A stretch of DNA of 64,000 bases from the NCBI RefSeq assembly GCF_011742925.1, contig NZ_WAEL01000003.1:496001-560000 (forward strand), given 5' to 3'. The notes beneath the pieces are model-generated. The model did not search any database and was not told the DNA's origin. It was given only the letters and a program-made list of their open reading frames with translations. Source of the stretch: Fibrivirga algicola. GTDB lineage: Bacteria; Bacteroidota; Bacteroidia; Cytophagales; Spirosomataceae. Below are positions 1 to 7,299 of the stretch, in pieces. Within the stretch, counting starts at the first letter, position 1, and every line of letters starts with the position of its first letter. The position numbers and the translations under genes are program-made.

Positions 1-1
1 A

Positions 2-451
2 TTGCTGGAAGAAGCAATCAAAGCGGCATCGCCAATTTTGCTGGTCATTGCCGGGGCCGGGGCACTGAAACAAATTTTCAACGACTCAGGAACCAGCGTT
101 TACATTGGGCAGCAGTTGGCCGGGCTGAACATGCCGCCGCTGGTGCTGGGCTGGGTTATGGCTGCCATTATCCGCGTGTGTGTAGGGTCAGCTACCATTG
201 CGGGCCTAACCACGGCGGGCATCATGTTGCCGTTGTTACAAAGCCAGACGGGGGTCAATCCAGAACTGATGGTGCTGGCGATCGGGGCGGGCAGCCTGAT
301 GCTGTCGCACATCAACGATCCCGGTTTCTGGCTGTTCAAAGAGTATTTTAACCTTAGTATCAACGATACCCTACGTACCTGGACGGTCATGGAAACGATC
401 GTCGGCGTGGTGGGGTTGCTGGGTGTGCTGACGCTGAATGCAATCCTGTAA
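2..451 (+). CDS. GntP-family permease, C-terminal part (5' end outside window)
   Basis: This is the last 149 residues of an inner-membrane carrier of the gluconate:H+ symporter (GntP/GntT) family, which imports gluconate-like sugar acids. The visible part has several hydrophobic segments and the family's C-terminal hallmarks: the stretch GAGALKQIFNDSG near residue 20, the loop RVCVGSATIA near 60, and SHINDPGFWLFKEY near 102. The gene has no start here because the window opens inside it. The reading frame ends with TAA at 449-451. Family membership is clear from the motifs; the exact substrate cannot be told, because the family also includes idonate, fructuronate and serine carriers. Confidence 0.9.
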   Translation: MLEEAIKAASPILLVIAGAGALKQIFNDSGTSVYIGQQLAGLNMPPLVLGWVMAAIIRVCVGSATIAGLTTAGIMLPLLQSQTGVNPELMVLAIGAGSLMLSHINDPGFWLFKEYFNLSINDTLRTWTVMETIVGVVGLLGVLTLNAIL

Positions 452-495
452 TTCCGTCAGCTAAAGCAGATGGAAAATTTTTCCACTGATTATTT

Positions 496-675
496 GTGCT
501 AAAAAGACCCGCTTACTTCATCGCAGGATATGCCGTTATTCTGTTTCTGATTTTTCGGTTCGGTACCGACCAGGAGGCACCGCTATACCGGATTTTGATC
601 AGGGTAGCTATTGCCAGTCTACTGACGTTTCTTTTCATGCGTGGGTTTAGCTTGCTGAGGCGGTCAGGCAATTAG
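496..675 (+). CDS. Small two-helix membrane protein (59 aa)
   Basis: A short frame opening with GTG at 496 encodes 59 residues with two hydrophobic helices (about residues 7-21 and 32-48) separated by a polar loop with acidic residues (GTDQEAP), and a basic C-terminus (LLRRSGN). It sits between the permease and the beta-barrel gene, on the same strand. No family is recognised. The start is weakly supported: there is no clear ribosome-binding site and GTG is the only start codon in a good place. The membrane-like composition and lack of any competing frame make it more likely than not to be real. Confidence 0.45.
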   Translation: MLKRPAYFIAGYAVILFLIFRFGTDQEAPLYRILIRVAIASLLTFLFMRGFSLLRRSGN

Positions 676-743
676 CCGCCGTTCCAGGCATCCGGTCTAT
701 CGGGTTTCGTAACCCACAGCCGGTTCTGCCTGTTATTTGCGGT

Positions 744-1457
744 ATGATTGCGTTGGTTCTAACGGCTTTCCTGCTCACTACCCCACCCGACAGTATACCG
801 CCTGCCGATACGTTACCGGCTGGCCGGTTCAAAACCCGGTTCGCCTTCAACCTCGACTTTCGAGACTCGTTTCTTGAACGGCAGCATGTAAACGTCTGGG
901 GCCTGAACGCCGGCATCGAGTTTGGTCAAAAGCGGCATCAATTAACCCTTGGTTATTACTGGCTGGGGTACGCCTCGTACCTGCGCCTGATCGACTGGCG
1001 GCGCGATGCGGCCCGGCTTGTCAACCTGAATTATTACACGCGGAACGACCTGTGGTTTGTCAATGCCCAGTACCGGATCAATCTTGTCAATAATCGCCGC
1101 TGGCTGGTTAGTATGCCACTCGAAGTCGGGGGCGGTGTGGCCTATGCTATTCCCAGCACCCTTCGGCAAAACGTTCAGATTGACCGTACCCAGCGTAGCT
1201 TCTTTGTACCACTCCAAGTGGGTGCCTTCAGTAGTTGGCGCGCCACCCGGTGGGTTGGTTTCAGCGGACAACTGGGTTACCGCTACTCGATATTTCAGAC
1301 CGACATCGACCAGAACTTCAATGGCATGTACTACAGCATTGGCGTAACGGTGTACCCTACCCTCGCAACAGACCTCTGGCGCTTCCTGACCAAAAGAGAG
1401 CGAATCTCGCCTATCCATCCGCCCCAACCGAGACAAGAGCCAAACAAGACGGAGTGA
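744..1457 (+). CDS. Outer-membrane beta-barrel-like protein
   Basis: A 237-residue protein with a short N-terminal hydrophobic stretch (MIALVLTAFLLT) that could act as a signal peptide. The rest alternates polar and aromatic residues in strand-like blocks (for example HQLTLGYYWLGYASYLRL, LWFVNAQYRINLV, WVGFSGQLGYRYSIF, MYYSIGVTVYPTL), as expected of an eight-stranded or similar outer-membrane barrel. The tail after residue 215 is basic and proline-rich. ATG 744 is the only standard start after the preceding in-frame stop, though no clear ribosome-binding site is seen. A strong hairpin follows the stop codon. The function is unknown; the barrel assignment rests only on the sequence pattern. 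Confidence 0.7.
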   Translation: MIALVLTAFLLTTPPDSIPPADTLPAGRFKTRFAFNLDFRDSFLERQHVNVWGLNAGIEFGQKRHQLTLGYYWLGYASYLRLIDWRRDAARLVNLNYYTRNDLWFVNAQYRINLVNNRRWLVSMPLEVGGGVAYAIPSTLRQNVQIDRTQRSFFVPLQVGAFSSWRATRWVGFSGQLGYRYSIFQTDIDQNFNGMYYSIGVTVYPTLATDLWRFLTKRERISPIHPPQPRQEPNKTE

Positions 1458-1473
1458 CGGCAGTACATGAAAA

Positions 1474-1501
1474 AAGCCGAAACCTGGAAGGGTTTCGGCT
1501 T
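1474..1501. terminator. Bidirectional rho-independent terminator
   Basis: An 11-bp perfect hairpin (AAGCCGAAACC paired with GGTTTCGGCTT, loop of 6) lies between two convergent genes. A run of A just left of it would give a U tract to transcripts coming from the right; on the plus strand the stem ends in TT. It can end both the barrel gene and the small lipoprotein gene. Confidence 0.8.
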
Positions 1502-1522
1502 ATCTATGCAGGTTAAGCTGGA

Positions 1523-1720
1523 TCAACTATTGCGGCTACCGCCACCGCCAAATAGCTTAGATATCAGCCAGATAGCTACAGCAATAACGACGATAACGCC
1601 AATGATACCTGTATAAGCACCTGCTTTGAAGATACCAGCGATGGCATCGCAACTGGTCATAAAAAACAGAAAGAACAGAGCCACAAAGGCGCTGGGTACA
1701 AAGCGGAGAAGCGTTTTCAT
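1523..1720 (-). CDS. Small lipoprotein/membrane protein (65 aa)
   Basis: A 65-residue protein starting at MKTLLRFVPSAF. It has a hydrophobic signal ending in a lipobox-like FMTSC-D, then DAIAGIFKAGAYTGI, one transmembrane helix (about residues 38-57) and a glycine-rich tail (KLFGGGGSRNS). The CD-I-IFKAG pattern followed by a helix marks a short protein family common in Bacteroidota, often labelled phosphatidate cytidylyltransferase in databases although it is far too short for that enzyme. I reject that enzymatic name. A longer frame reaches back to 1795, but ATG 1720 gives a typical signal peptide and is preferred. Its role is unknown. Confidence 0.75.
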   Translation of the reverse strand: MKTLLRFVPSAFVALFFLFFMTSCDAIAGIFKAGAYTGIIGVIVVIAVAIWLISKLFGGGGSRNS

Positions 1721-1860
1721 ATACGTTGATTGGTTTGGTGCAATGAATGACTGGCCGATTGTCGGCACGTGCACAATTAACCTACTCTTTCTCACTTTGT
1801 TCTAAGCATCACTGCCTTCTTATTCTGTTACCCGAAAAGCATCTACAGCGTCATCAAGTG

Positions 1861-2484
1861 CTATAAAGCCGTCATATTAGCCGCTTTATCGAAAACAGCA
1901 CGAACCGGAATGGCAAATTCCGAAACGGCTTTACTGACGATAGTTTGTTTGCGTGAGTACTACCTGCCGCTTCGTACTCATCCGTATCAGCATTGATTGT
2001 AAACTCCTCGATTTGTTGCCGAAGCGGATCAACAAGCTATTATTCAGCTACGCTATGCGCCGCATAGTCGATGAACGTTGTCTCCCGGTCATGCTTCTGG
2101 GTGCTTTTCGACAATACTTCAACCACTCGATTAGGGGCCGGGTAGTAGAGTTGATCGGGCTCAATTACCGCTGCTTTTTCCATACTCCAGAAACAAACAT
2201 CCGGTTTACAGCTATTGCGGGTCAGCTCCACCAACGCCTTTTCCATCCGAACGAGGCCCAAATTTCGTTTTGTAACGAACACATTCAATAGTTCATCACT
2301 GCTTCTTTATGCCGATACAGCGCAGGTGAGTGTACAGCAACTTCGCCGTTGTATAAACTCAGCCTTCCTATCGTCGTCGAGTCATTCGTAGAAAGCGCGG
2401 CGTTTTCCGTTCTCGTTGTTCAAAATCACCAATGCCTGCCGAATGATCAGCGGAGCTTTCAGGGTGTCAATAATTGATACAGTA
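1861..2484 (-). pseudogene. Decayed Uma2-family (DUF820) endonuclease gene
   Basis: Read on the minus strand, this stretch gives pieces of one Uma2 (PD-(D/E)XK-like) protein in changing frames. First comes IDTLKAPLIIRQALVILNN, then RRAFYE, a TGA where a Trp codon is expected, then LDDDRKAEFI. After a frameshift the central part is KALVELTRNSCKPDVCFWS and YYPAPNRVVEVLS, ending FIDYAAHSVAE and a stop. A last piece in another frame reads VSKAVSEFAIPVRAVFD, the usual C-terminus. At least one nonsense change and several frameshifts show that the gene is dead. Uma2 genes are abundant, often duplicated and often decayed in Cytophagales. The open frame on the opposite strand here is a shadow. Confidence 0.8.
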
Positions 2485-2570
2485 GTTCAGTTATAACAGA
2501 TACGGTAGTCTTTTAAAGACAGGCTTTTTGTACTAACGTTGTGGTTAAACCTACTGTTCAACAGCACCCT

Positions 2571-5500
2571 ATGCGCTTTCCGCTTTTGCTTGCCATTACG
2601 CTTCTTCTGGCTGGTTGCCGTAACGCTGAACCTGCGCTGTTTACAGCGCTCGACGCCAATGAGACGCACATCACGTTTGCCAATACCATTACCGAAACGG
2701 CCGAGCAAAACGTGTTGCAGTACGAATACACCTACAATGGGGGCGGGGTAGCCATTGGTGACCTGAACAACGACGGACTGGCCGACGTGTATTTCACCGG
2801 CAATCAGGTTTCCAACAAGCTATATCTCAACAAAGGAAAATCTGAATCAGGTAAGCTCTCTTTTGAAAACGTGACCGACACCGCGGGCGTAGCAGGTCGG
2901 TCGGGGCACTGGAAAACGGGGGTGACCATGGCCGACGTAAACGGCGACGGCTGGCTGGATATCTACGTCTGCTATTCGGCCCTGAACGACCCGGCCGCCC
3001 GCGCCAATCAGCTGTTTATCAATAACGCAAAAACAGGCGTTCCTACCTTCACCGAACGCGCCGCCGACTACGGCCTCGACGCGCCAGGTACGTTCTCGAC
3101 CCAGGCCAGCTTTTTCGATTATGACCGCGACGGTGACCTCGACATGTTTCTGGTCAACCACGGCAACATGTTCTATTCGCCGTTTTTCAACACCAGCGCC
3201 GTCCGCAACAAACGCCACCCGTATTTCGGGAATAGGTTGTATAGAAACGATGGGATGGGAGCCGGGAACTTAGGGCGGGAGGAGAGGGGCGTCCCTCAGC
3301 AGAGCAACCCCAAGCTCCAGGCCCTAATCCCCCAGCCTCATTTCACCGACGTATCCGAAGAGGCGGGCATTCATGGCGGGAGCATCAACTTTGGGCTGGG
3401 TGTGGCCGTTAGCGACCTCACCGGCGATGGCTGGCCTGATCTGTACGTGGCCAATGACTACGAGGAGCAGGATTATTTCTACGTCAACGACCAGCACGGG
3501 CATTTCATCGAATCAACGAAGGAATCGTTTGCGCACATGTCGCGGAATACGATGGGGATCGACATTGCCGATGTTAACAACGATGCCCTGCCCGACGTGG
3601 TGACGATGGATATGCTGCCCGCCTCCTGGGAACGGCAAAAACTCTTGAAAGGCCCCGATGAATACGACAAGTTCCGCCTCATGGTCGACAGTGGTTACGG
3701 CTACCAGCATATGCGGAATATGTTGCACCTGGGGCGGGGGGCGTTTGGCGCGAGGCCTGGGACGGAGGGCTTTGGGCAGAGGGTCAAGCATAGCGGAGCT
3801 ACCCCAAGCCCCAAGCCCCCCGCCCTGAACTCCCTGCCTCACTTCGCGGAGGTCGGCCAACTGGCGGGTATCTCGACTACGGACTGGAGTTGGGCGGCGC
3901 TGCTGGCTGATTTCGACAACGACGGGCGGAAAGATTTATACGTCACCAACGGCATCATGCGCGATTTTACGAGTCTGGACTTTCTGAAATACGACGTCGA
4001 GGCGGCGAAACAACAGCTGGCAGCACAAGGCAAATCGCTGACCACCGACGACGATATCAAGAACAACCTACCCACTGCTGACCTGATCGCTACACTCCCA
4101 TCGACCAAGACGGACAACGTGGTTTTTCGCAACCGAGACGGGATACAGTTCGACGATGTAACTAAGCGCTGGGGACTGGCCGAAGGGGCGGTATCAACCG
4201 GAGCAGCCTATGCTGATCTCGACAATGACGGCGACCTTGATCTGGTAGTCAACAACACGAACGAACCCGCCTCGGTCTATCAGAACAACGCCAATACCCA
4301 GACACAGAATCAACACCTGACCATCCGGCTGGCTGGCGAAGGCGGCAACCGCTTTGGCGTGGGGGCGCTCGTGACCGTTACGCGAGGAGACCTTGTGCAA
4401 ACGCAGGAACTCGTCCCCACCCGCGGCTTTCAGTCATCGATGCCCCCGGTACTGACCTTCGGGCTGGGCGCAGCCAACTCGTCAGCTAAGACGATCAAGG
4501 TACAGGTACGTTGGCCTGATGGTCGACTCAGCAACGTACCTGATTCGATTCAACCAAACAGCATACTGACCGTTCAGCAGGCAACTGCAAAGCAACCCGG
4601 CGAAACGGACCAGCCCATACCTGACGTCTTTTTCGGGCCCGTTTCTAACAGCCTTATTCCGTTTACGCATACAGAAAACCCATACGTCGATTTCAAACAG
4701 GAGCCTTTAATTCCGTACCAACTCTCGAAACAGGGGCCTGCTCTGGCCTCTGCCGATGTGAATGGTGACGGGTTCGTTGATGTGTTTGTGGGCAACGCAA
4801 CAGGACAAGCATCAGGGCTTTTTCTGCAACAGTCAAACGGTCAGTTTAAGGCTGCGCCGGGCTGGAATGCAGGTGAAACGGGCATAAACCCACCCGCCGA
4901 CGCCGTAGCGGCTCTCTTTTTCGATGCCGATGGCGACCGCGACCCTGATTTGTACGTCGTGCGCGGCGGCAACGAGTACGCTCCCGGATCGCCCGCCTAT
5001 CAGGATCAGCTTTTCCTGAACACAAACGGACGGTTTGCACTGGCCTCGCCAAGTACGTTGCCCGTCGAGACAAGCCCCGGCAGTTGCGTGGCCGCGGCTG
5101 ATTACGACCGCGACGGTGACCTCGATCTATTCGTTGGCGGCCGCGCTATTCCCGGCCAATTCCCGAATCCGGCTTCGTCGTATCTGCTTAAAAACAACGG
5201 AAAAGGCCAGTTTACCGTTGCCCAAACGCTGACGCCGGGCATGGTAACGGGTGCCGTCTGGACCGATGTGGACCGAAACAACGTACCTGACCTGCTGGTC
5301 GTAGGCGATTGGATGCCCGTTACCCTGTTCATGAATCAAAACAACCAGCTCACCCCGCCCGACCCACAGTCGACAGGGCTGGCGCAGACCGGTGGCCTCT
5401 GGACATGCATCGTCCCGCACGACCTCGATCACGACGGCGATACTGATTTTCTGCTGGGCAACCTGGGTACCAATGTGCAGTGGAAAGCTAAAGGCGATAC

Positions 5501-6128
5501 CACGCTGACCATCATGGCCGCCGATTTCAACGCAGACGGACGCATTGACCCGATCATCTGCCAGCGCATCGACGGAACGCACATTCCCCTTGCTTCCCGC
5601 GATGAACTGCTCGACCAGATCAATAGCCTGCGCAAAAAGTACGTCCGTTACGCCGATTACGCCAAAGCTACCATGGAGACCATATTCGACGCCGGTACGT
5701 TGGCGAAAGCAAAGGAGTTGACCGTGAATACGCTGCAAAGCAGTATACTGGAAAATCTGGGCCGGGGCGTGTTTAAGCTGAAGCCCTTACCGATCGATGC
5801 ACAGATTGCCCCGGTTCAGGGATTTATCGTGCAGGATTTCACGGGCGATGGCATTGACGATATACTACTAGCGGGCAATTATTTCCCCCTCCGCGTGCAG
5901 CAGGGCCGGTGCGACGCCGGGCAAGGCCTGTTGCTCAAAGGCACCCCTAAAGCTGGGTACGTTGCTGTTCCACCCACGCACAGTGGCCTTTACCTTACCG
6001 GCGATATCCGCCGGCTAATGGCTATTCCAACTACTACGGGCCAATCCAGACGGGGCGAATCCACGCCGGGCACGTTATTGGTGGCGGCGCGCAATAACGG
6101 GGCGGTAGTGACGCAGCGGCGAAGATAG
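2571..6128 (+). CDS. FG-GAP/VCBS-repeat lipoprotein with ASPIC/UnbV domain
   Basis: A secreted lipoprotein of about 1,185 residues. MRFPLLLAITLLLAGC is a lipoprotein signal, which is why ATG 2571 is chosen over GTG 2541. Many FG-GAP/VCBS calcium-binding blades follow, recognised by repeats such as GDLNNDGLADVYF, DVNGDGWLDIYV, DYDRDGDLDMF and DLDNDGDLDLVV, forming two propeller-like groups. Between them, near residues 580-660, is an ASPIC/UnbV domain (NRFGVGALVTV ... VRWPDGRLSNV). Such large proteins sit on the cell surface or in the periplasm of Bacteroidota and are thought to mediate adhesion or binding. Two proline/glycine-rich stretches near residues 226-257 and 386-423 interrupt conserved blades and come from inserted palindromic DNA (see separate entries). 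No neighbouring SusC/SusD genes are present. Confidence 0.88.
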   Translation: MRFPLLLAITLLLAGCRNAEPALFTALDANETHITFANTITETAEQNVLQYEYTYNGGGVAIGDLNNDGLADVYFTGNQVSNKLYLNKGKSESGKLSFENVTDTAGVAGRSGHWKTGVTMADVNGDGWLDIYVCYSALNDPAARANQLFINNAKTGVPTFTERAADYGLDAPGTFSTQASFFDYDRDGDLDMFLVNHGNMFYSPFFNTSAVRNKRHPYFGNRLYRNDGMGAGNLGREERGVPQQSNPKLQALIPQPHFTDVSEEAGIHGGSINFGLGVAVSDLTGDGWPDLYVANDYEEQDYFYVNDQHGHFIESTKESFAHMSRNTMGIDIADVNNDALPDVVTMDMLPASWERQKLLKGPDEYDKFRLMVDSGYGYQHMRNMLHLGRGAFGARPGTEGFGQRVKHSGATPSPKPPALNSLPHFAEVGQLAGISTTDWSWAALLADFDNDGRKDLYVTNGIMRDFTSLDFLKYDVEAAKQQLAAQGKSLTTDDDIKNNLPTADLIATLPSTKTDNVVFRNRDGIQFDDVTKRWGLAEGAVSTGAAYADLDNDGDLDLVVNNTNEPASVYQNNANTQTQNQHLTIRLAGEGGNRFGVGALVTVTRGDLVQTQELVPTRGFQSSMPPVLTFGLGAANSSAKTIKVQVRWPDGRLSNVPDSIQPNSILTVQQATAKQPGETDQPIPDVFFGPVSNSLIPFTHTENPYVDFKQEPLIPYQLSKQGPALASADVNGDGFVDVFVGNATGQASGLFLQQSNGQFKAAPGWNAGETGINPPADAVAALFFDADGDRDPDLYVVRGGNEYAPGSPAYQDQLFLNTNGRFALASPSTLPVETSPGSCVAAADYDRDGDLDLFVGGRAIPGQFPNPASSYLLKNNGKGQFTVAQTLTPGMVTGAVWTDVDRNNVPDLLVVGDWMPVTLFMNQNNQLTPPDPQSTGLAQTGGLWTCIVPHDLDHDGDTDFLLGNLGTNVQWKAKGDTTLTIMAADFNADGRIDPIICQRIDGTHIPLASRDELLDQINSLRKKYVRYADYAKATMETIFDAGTLAKAKELTVNTLQSSILENLGRGVFKLKPLPIDAQIAPVQGFIVQDFTGDGIDDILLAGNYFPLRVQQGRCDAGQGLLLKGTPKAGYVAVPPTHSGLYLTGDIRRLMAIPTTTGQSRRGESTPGTLLVAARNNGAVVTQRRR
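3250..3341. repeat. In-frame palindromic insertion, copy A
   Basis: A GC-rich block inside the FG-GAP gene forms an imperfect inverted repeat: a G-rich left half (GGGAGCCGGGAACTTAGGG) and a C-rich right half (ccccaagctccaggccc). It splits the usual RNDG...FTDVS blade sequence and keeps the reading frame. The right half resembles that of copy B about 480 bp downstream. Confidence 0.55.
3730..3841. repeat. In-frame palindromic insertion, copy B
   Basis: A second block in the same gene: the left arm begins ggggcggggggcg and the right arm ends with its near complement ccccccgccct, with further imperfect pairing inside. It interrupts the conserved NMLHLG ... FAEVGQLAGIS segment without breaking the frame. 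The shared ACCCCAAGC core and the shared CCTCA-TTC/CCTCA-CTTC right border suggest that A and B belong to one small mobile repeat family. Confidence 0.55.
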
Positions 6129-6173
6129 GTAGGGTTAGCCGCGGGGTTTCAGATTGATTCAGATACAAGTCTT

Positions 6174-6716
6174 ATGAACGACGGCAAATTTCGGAGGCAA
6201 TACCGAATTGATTCGGCTCGGTTAGCAGGATACGATTATGGATCAAACGGGATGTATTTTATTACGATCTGTACGCAGGATCGTATTTGTTCGCTGGGCA
6301 GTATTGTAACTGATGAACAAGGCGCTTGCACCATGAAGCATACATCCATCGGGCAACGGGTCATCAACGGTCGGCTGACAATTCCCCAGTTTGCCCCGTT
6401 TGTTATGCTCGATTCATTTCAGTTAATGCCCAACCACCTGCATGGTGTTTTATGGATATGCAAAAGCGATTACAATGACTGGCAACCAAACGTATTTGGG
6501 CCACAACACCAAAACCTGGCTGCTATCATCAGAGGATTCAAAGCAGGTGTAAGCGCGTTTGCCAAAGCCAATCAGATTGATTTCGGCCCGCAGCCACGTT
6601 TCTACGACCGGGTTATTGGCAACGCCGATGAATTGAACCGCATTCGGCAATACATCGAAAATAACCCTACTAAATGGCAGGAAGACCGCAATAACGTCGA
6701 AGGTTTGTATATGTAA
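6174..6716 (+). CDS. REP-associated tyrosine transposase (RAYT, IS200-like Y1 family)
   Basis: A 180-residue single-strand DNA nuclease of the Y1/HUH family. It shows the entry motif YFITICTQDR (residues 28-37), the metal-binding HUH motif in MPNHLHGVLWI (His88 and His90), and the conserved C-terminal block FYDRVI...RIRQYIENNP (about 143-164) that holds the active-site tyrosine region. Length and motifs fit RAYTs, domesticated relatives of IS200 transposases that process REP hairpins. Directly downstream are two inverted copies of a short hairpin sequence, and a third copy lies 22 kb away, which fits a RAYT-REP partnership. The gene looks intact. It could also be a plain degenerate IS200 element, but no IS ends are seen. 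Confidence 0.88.
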   Translation: MNDGKFRRQYRIDSARLAGYDYGSNGMYFITICTQDRICSLGSIVTDEQGACTMKHTSIGQRVINGRLTIPQFAPFVMLDSFQLMPNHLHGVLWICKSDYNDWQPNVFGPQHQNLAAIIRGFKAGVSAFAKANQIDFGPQPRFYDRVIGNADELNRIRQYIENNPTKWQEDRNNVEGLYM

Positions 6717-6726
6717 ACCCGTACGC

Positions 6727-6753
6727 GTAGAGACGCATCCTTGCGTCTCATCC
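6727..6753 (+). repeat. REP-like hairpin, copy 1
   Basis: GTAGAGACGCATCCTTGCGT and the following CTCATCC form a hairpin (GAGACGCA/TGCGTCTC, loop TCCT). It lies 10 bp after the transposase stop codon and is repeated in inverted orientation about 65 bp on, a REP pair (BIME-like). Confidence 0.75.
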
Positions 6754-6793
6754 GATACAAAGGTTTCTGTCAGCCCAAAAAATTCTTCGCATT

Positions 6794-6821
6794 GGATGAG
6801 ACGCAAGGATGCATCTCTACA
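6794..6821 (-). repeat. REP-like hairpin, copy 2 (inverted)
   Basis: The sequence GGATGAGACGCAAGGATGCA, followed by TCTCTACAC, is the reverse complement of copy 1 with one change (ATGCATC for ACGCATC). Together with copy 1 it can form one long cruciform. Confidence 0.75.
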
Positions 6822-6871
6822 CGTCACGGGTGTTAAAAAATGTGATTTTCTAAAATTTCACGATCATACCC

Positions 6872-6919
6872 TTGCATCTACGAAATATTTCGTATACGTT
6901 TACTACGAAATATTTCGTA
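6872..6919 (+). promoter_or_regulatory. blaI promoter with two BlaI-type operators
   Basis: The 16-bp perfect palindrome TACGAAATATTTCGTA occurs at 6879-6894 and again at 6904-6919, 25 bp centre to centre. A Bacteroidota-type promoter overlaps them: TTG at 6872-6874, 20 bp spacing, and TACGTTTA at 6895-6902. One operator lies between the promoter boxes and the other just downstream, ideal for repression by the dimer encoded by the next gene. Confidence 0.85.
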
Positions 6920-6927
6920 GATAAATT

Positions 6928-7299
6928 ATGCGACCAACCGATTCTGAATTAGAGATTCTGCATGTACTCTGGGAACACGGCCCGCGCACGGTACGGCAAG
7001 TGAACGATGAGCTGAGTCAGCATCGCGAAATTGGCTACACGACCACGCTGAAGCTGATGCAGATTATGCACGAAAAAGGGCTATTGACCCGCACCGAAGA
7101 CGCCAAATCGCACGTGTACACGGCGGCGTTGGGCGAGCAGGAAGCCCGGCAAACGATGATCGACCGCTTTCTGGAAACTACGTTTCGGGGATCGGCTTCG
7201 CAACTGGTCATGCAGGTACTGGGACGGCATAAAGCCAGCGCCGACGAATTAGACGAGATCAAAAAACTGCTAAACAACTTGGAAAATGAAGCTGACTAA
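6928..7299 (+). CDS. blaI: BlaI/MecI/CopY-family transcriptional repressor
   Basis: A 123-residue winged-helix repressor of the penicillinase repressor family. The N-terminal half (MRPTDSELEILHVLWEHGP, VRQVNDEL, GYTTTLKLMQIMHEKGLL) is the typical DNA-binding domain, and the C-terminal half is the dimerisation part cut by a membrane protease on signalling. Two palindromic operators lie directly upstream, so the gene very likely represses itself and the following protease gene. It overlaps that gene by 14 bp, showing co-translation. No beta-lactamase gene is nearby, so the regulated stress or target is unknown; in Bacteroidota such pairs often control unrelated genes. Confidence 0.92.
   Translation: MRPTDSELEILHVLWEHGPRTVRQVNDELSQHREIGYTTTLKLMQIMHEKGLLTRTEDAKSHVYTAALGEQEARQTMIDRFLETTFRGSASQLVMQVLGRHKASADELDEIKKLLNNLENEAD

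Noticed and set aside
1523-1720. Phosphatidate cytidylyltransferase label for the 65-aa protein
   Set aside because: Far too short and lacking the CdsA signature; the name is a known misannotation for this small family.
1953-2291. Plus-strand frame of 112 codons
   Set aside because: It lies opposite the Uma2 remnant, whose family motifs on the minus strand explain the sequence.
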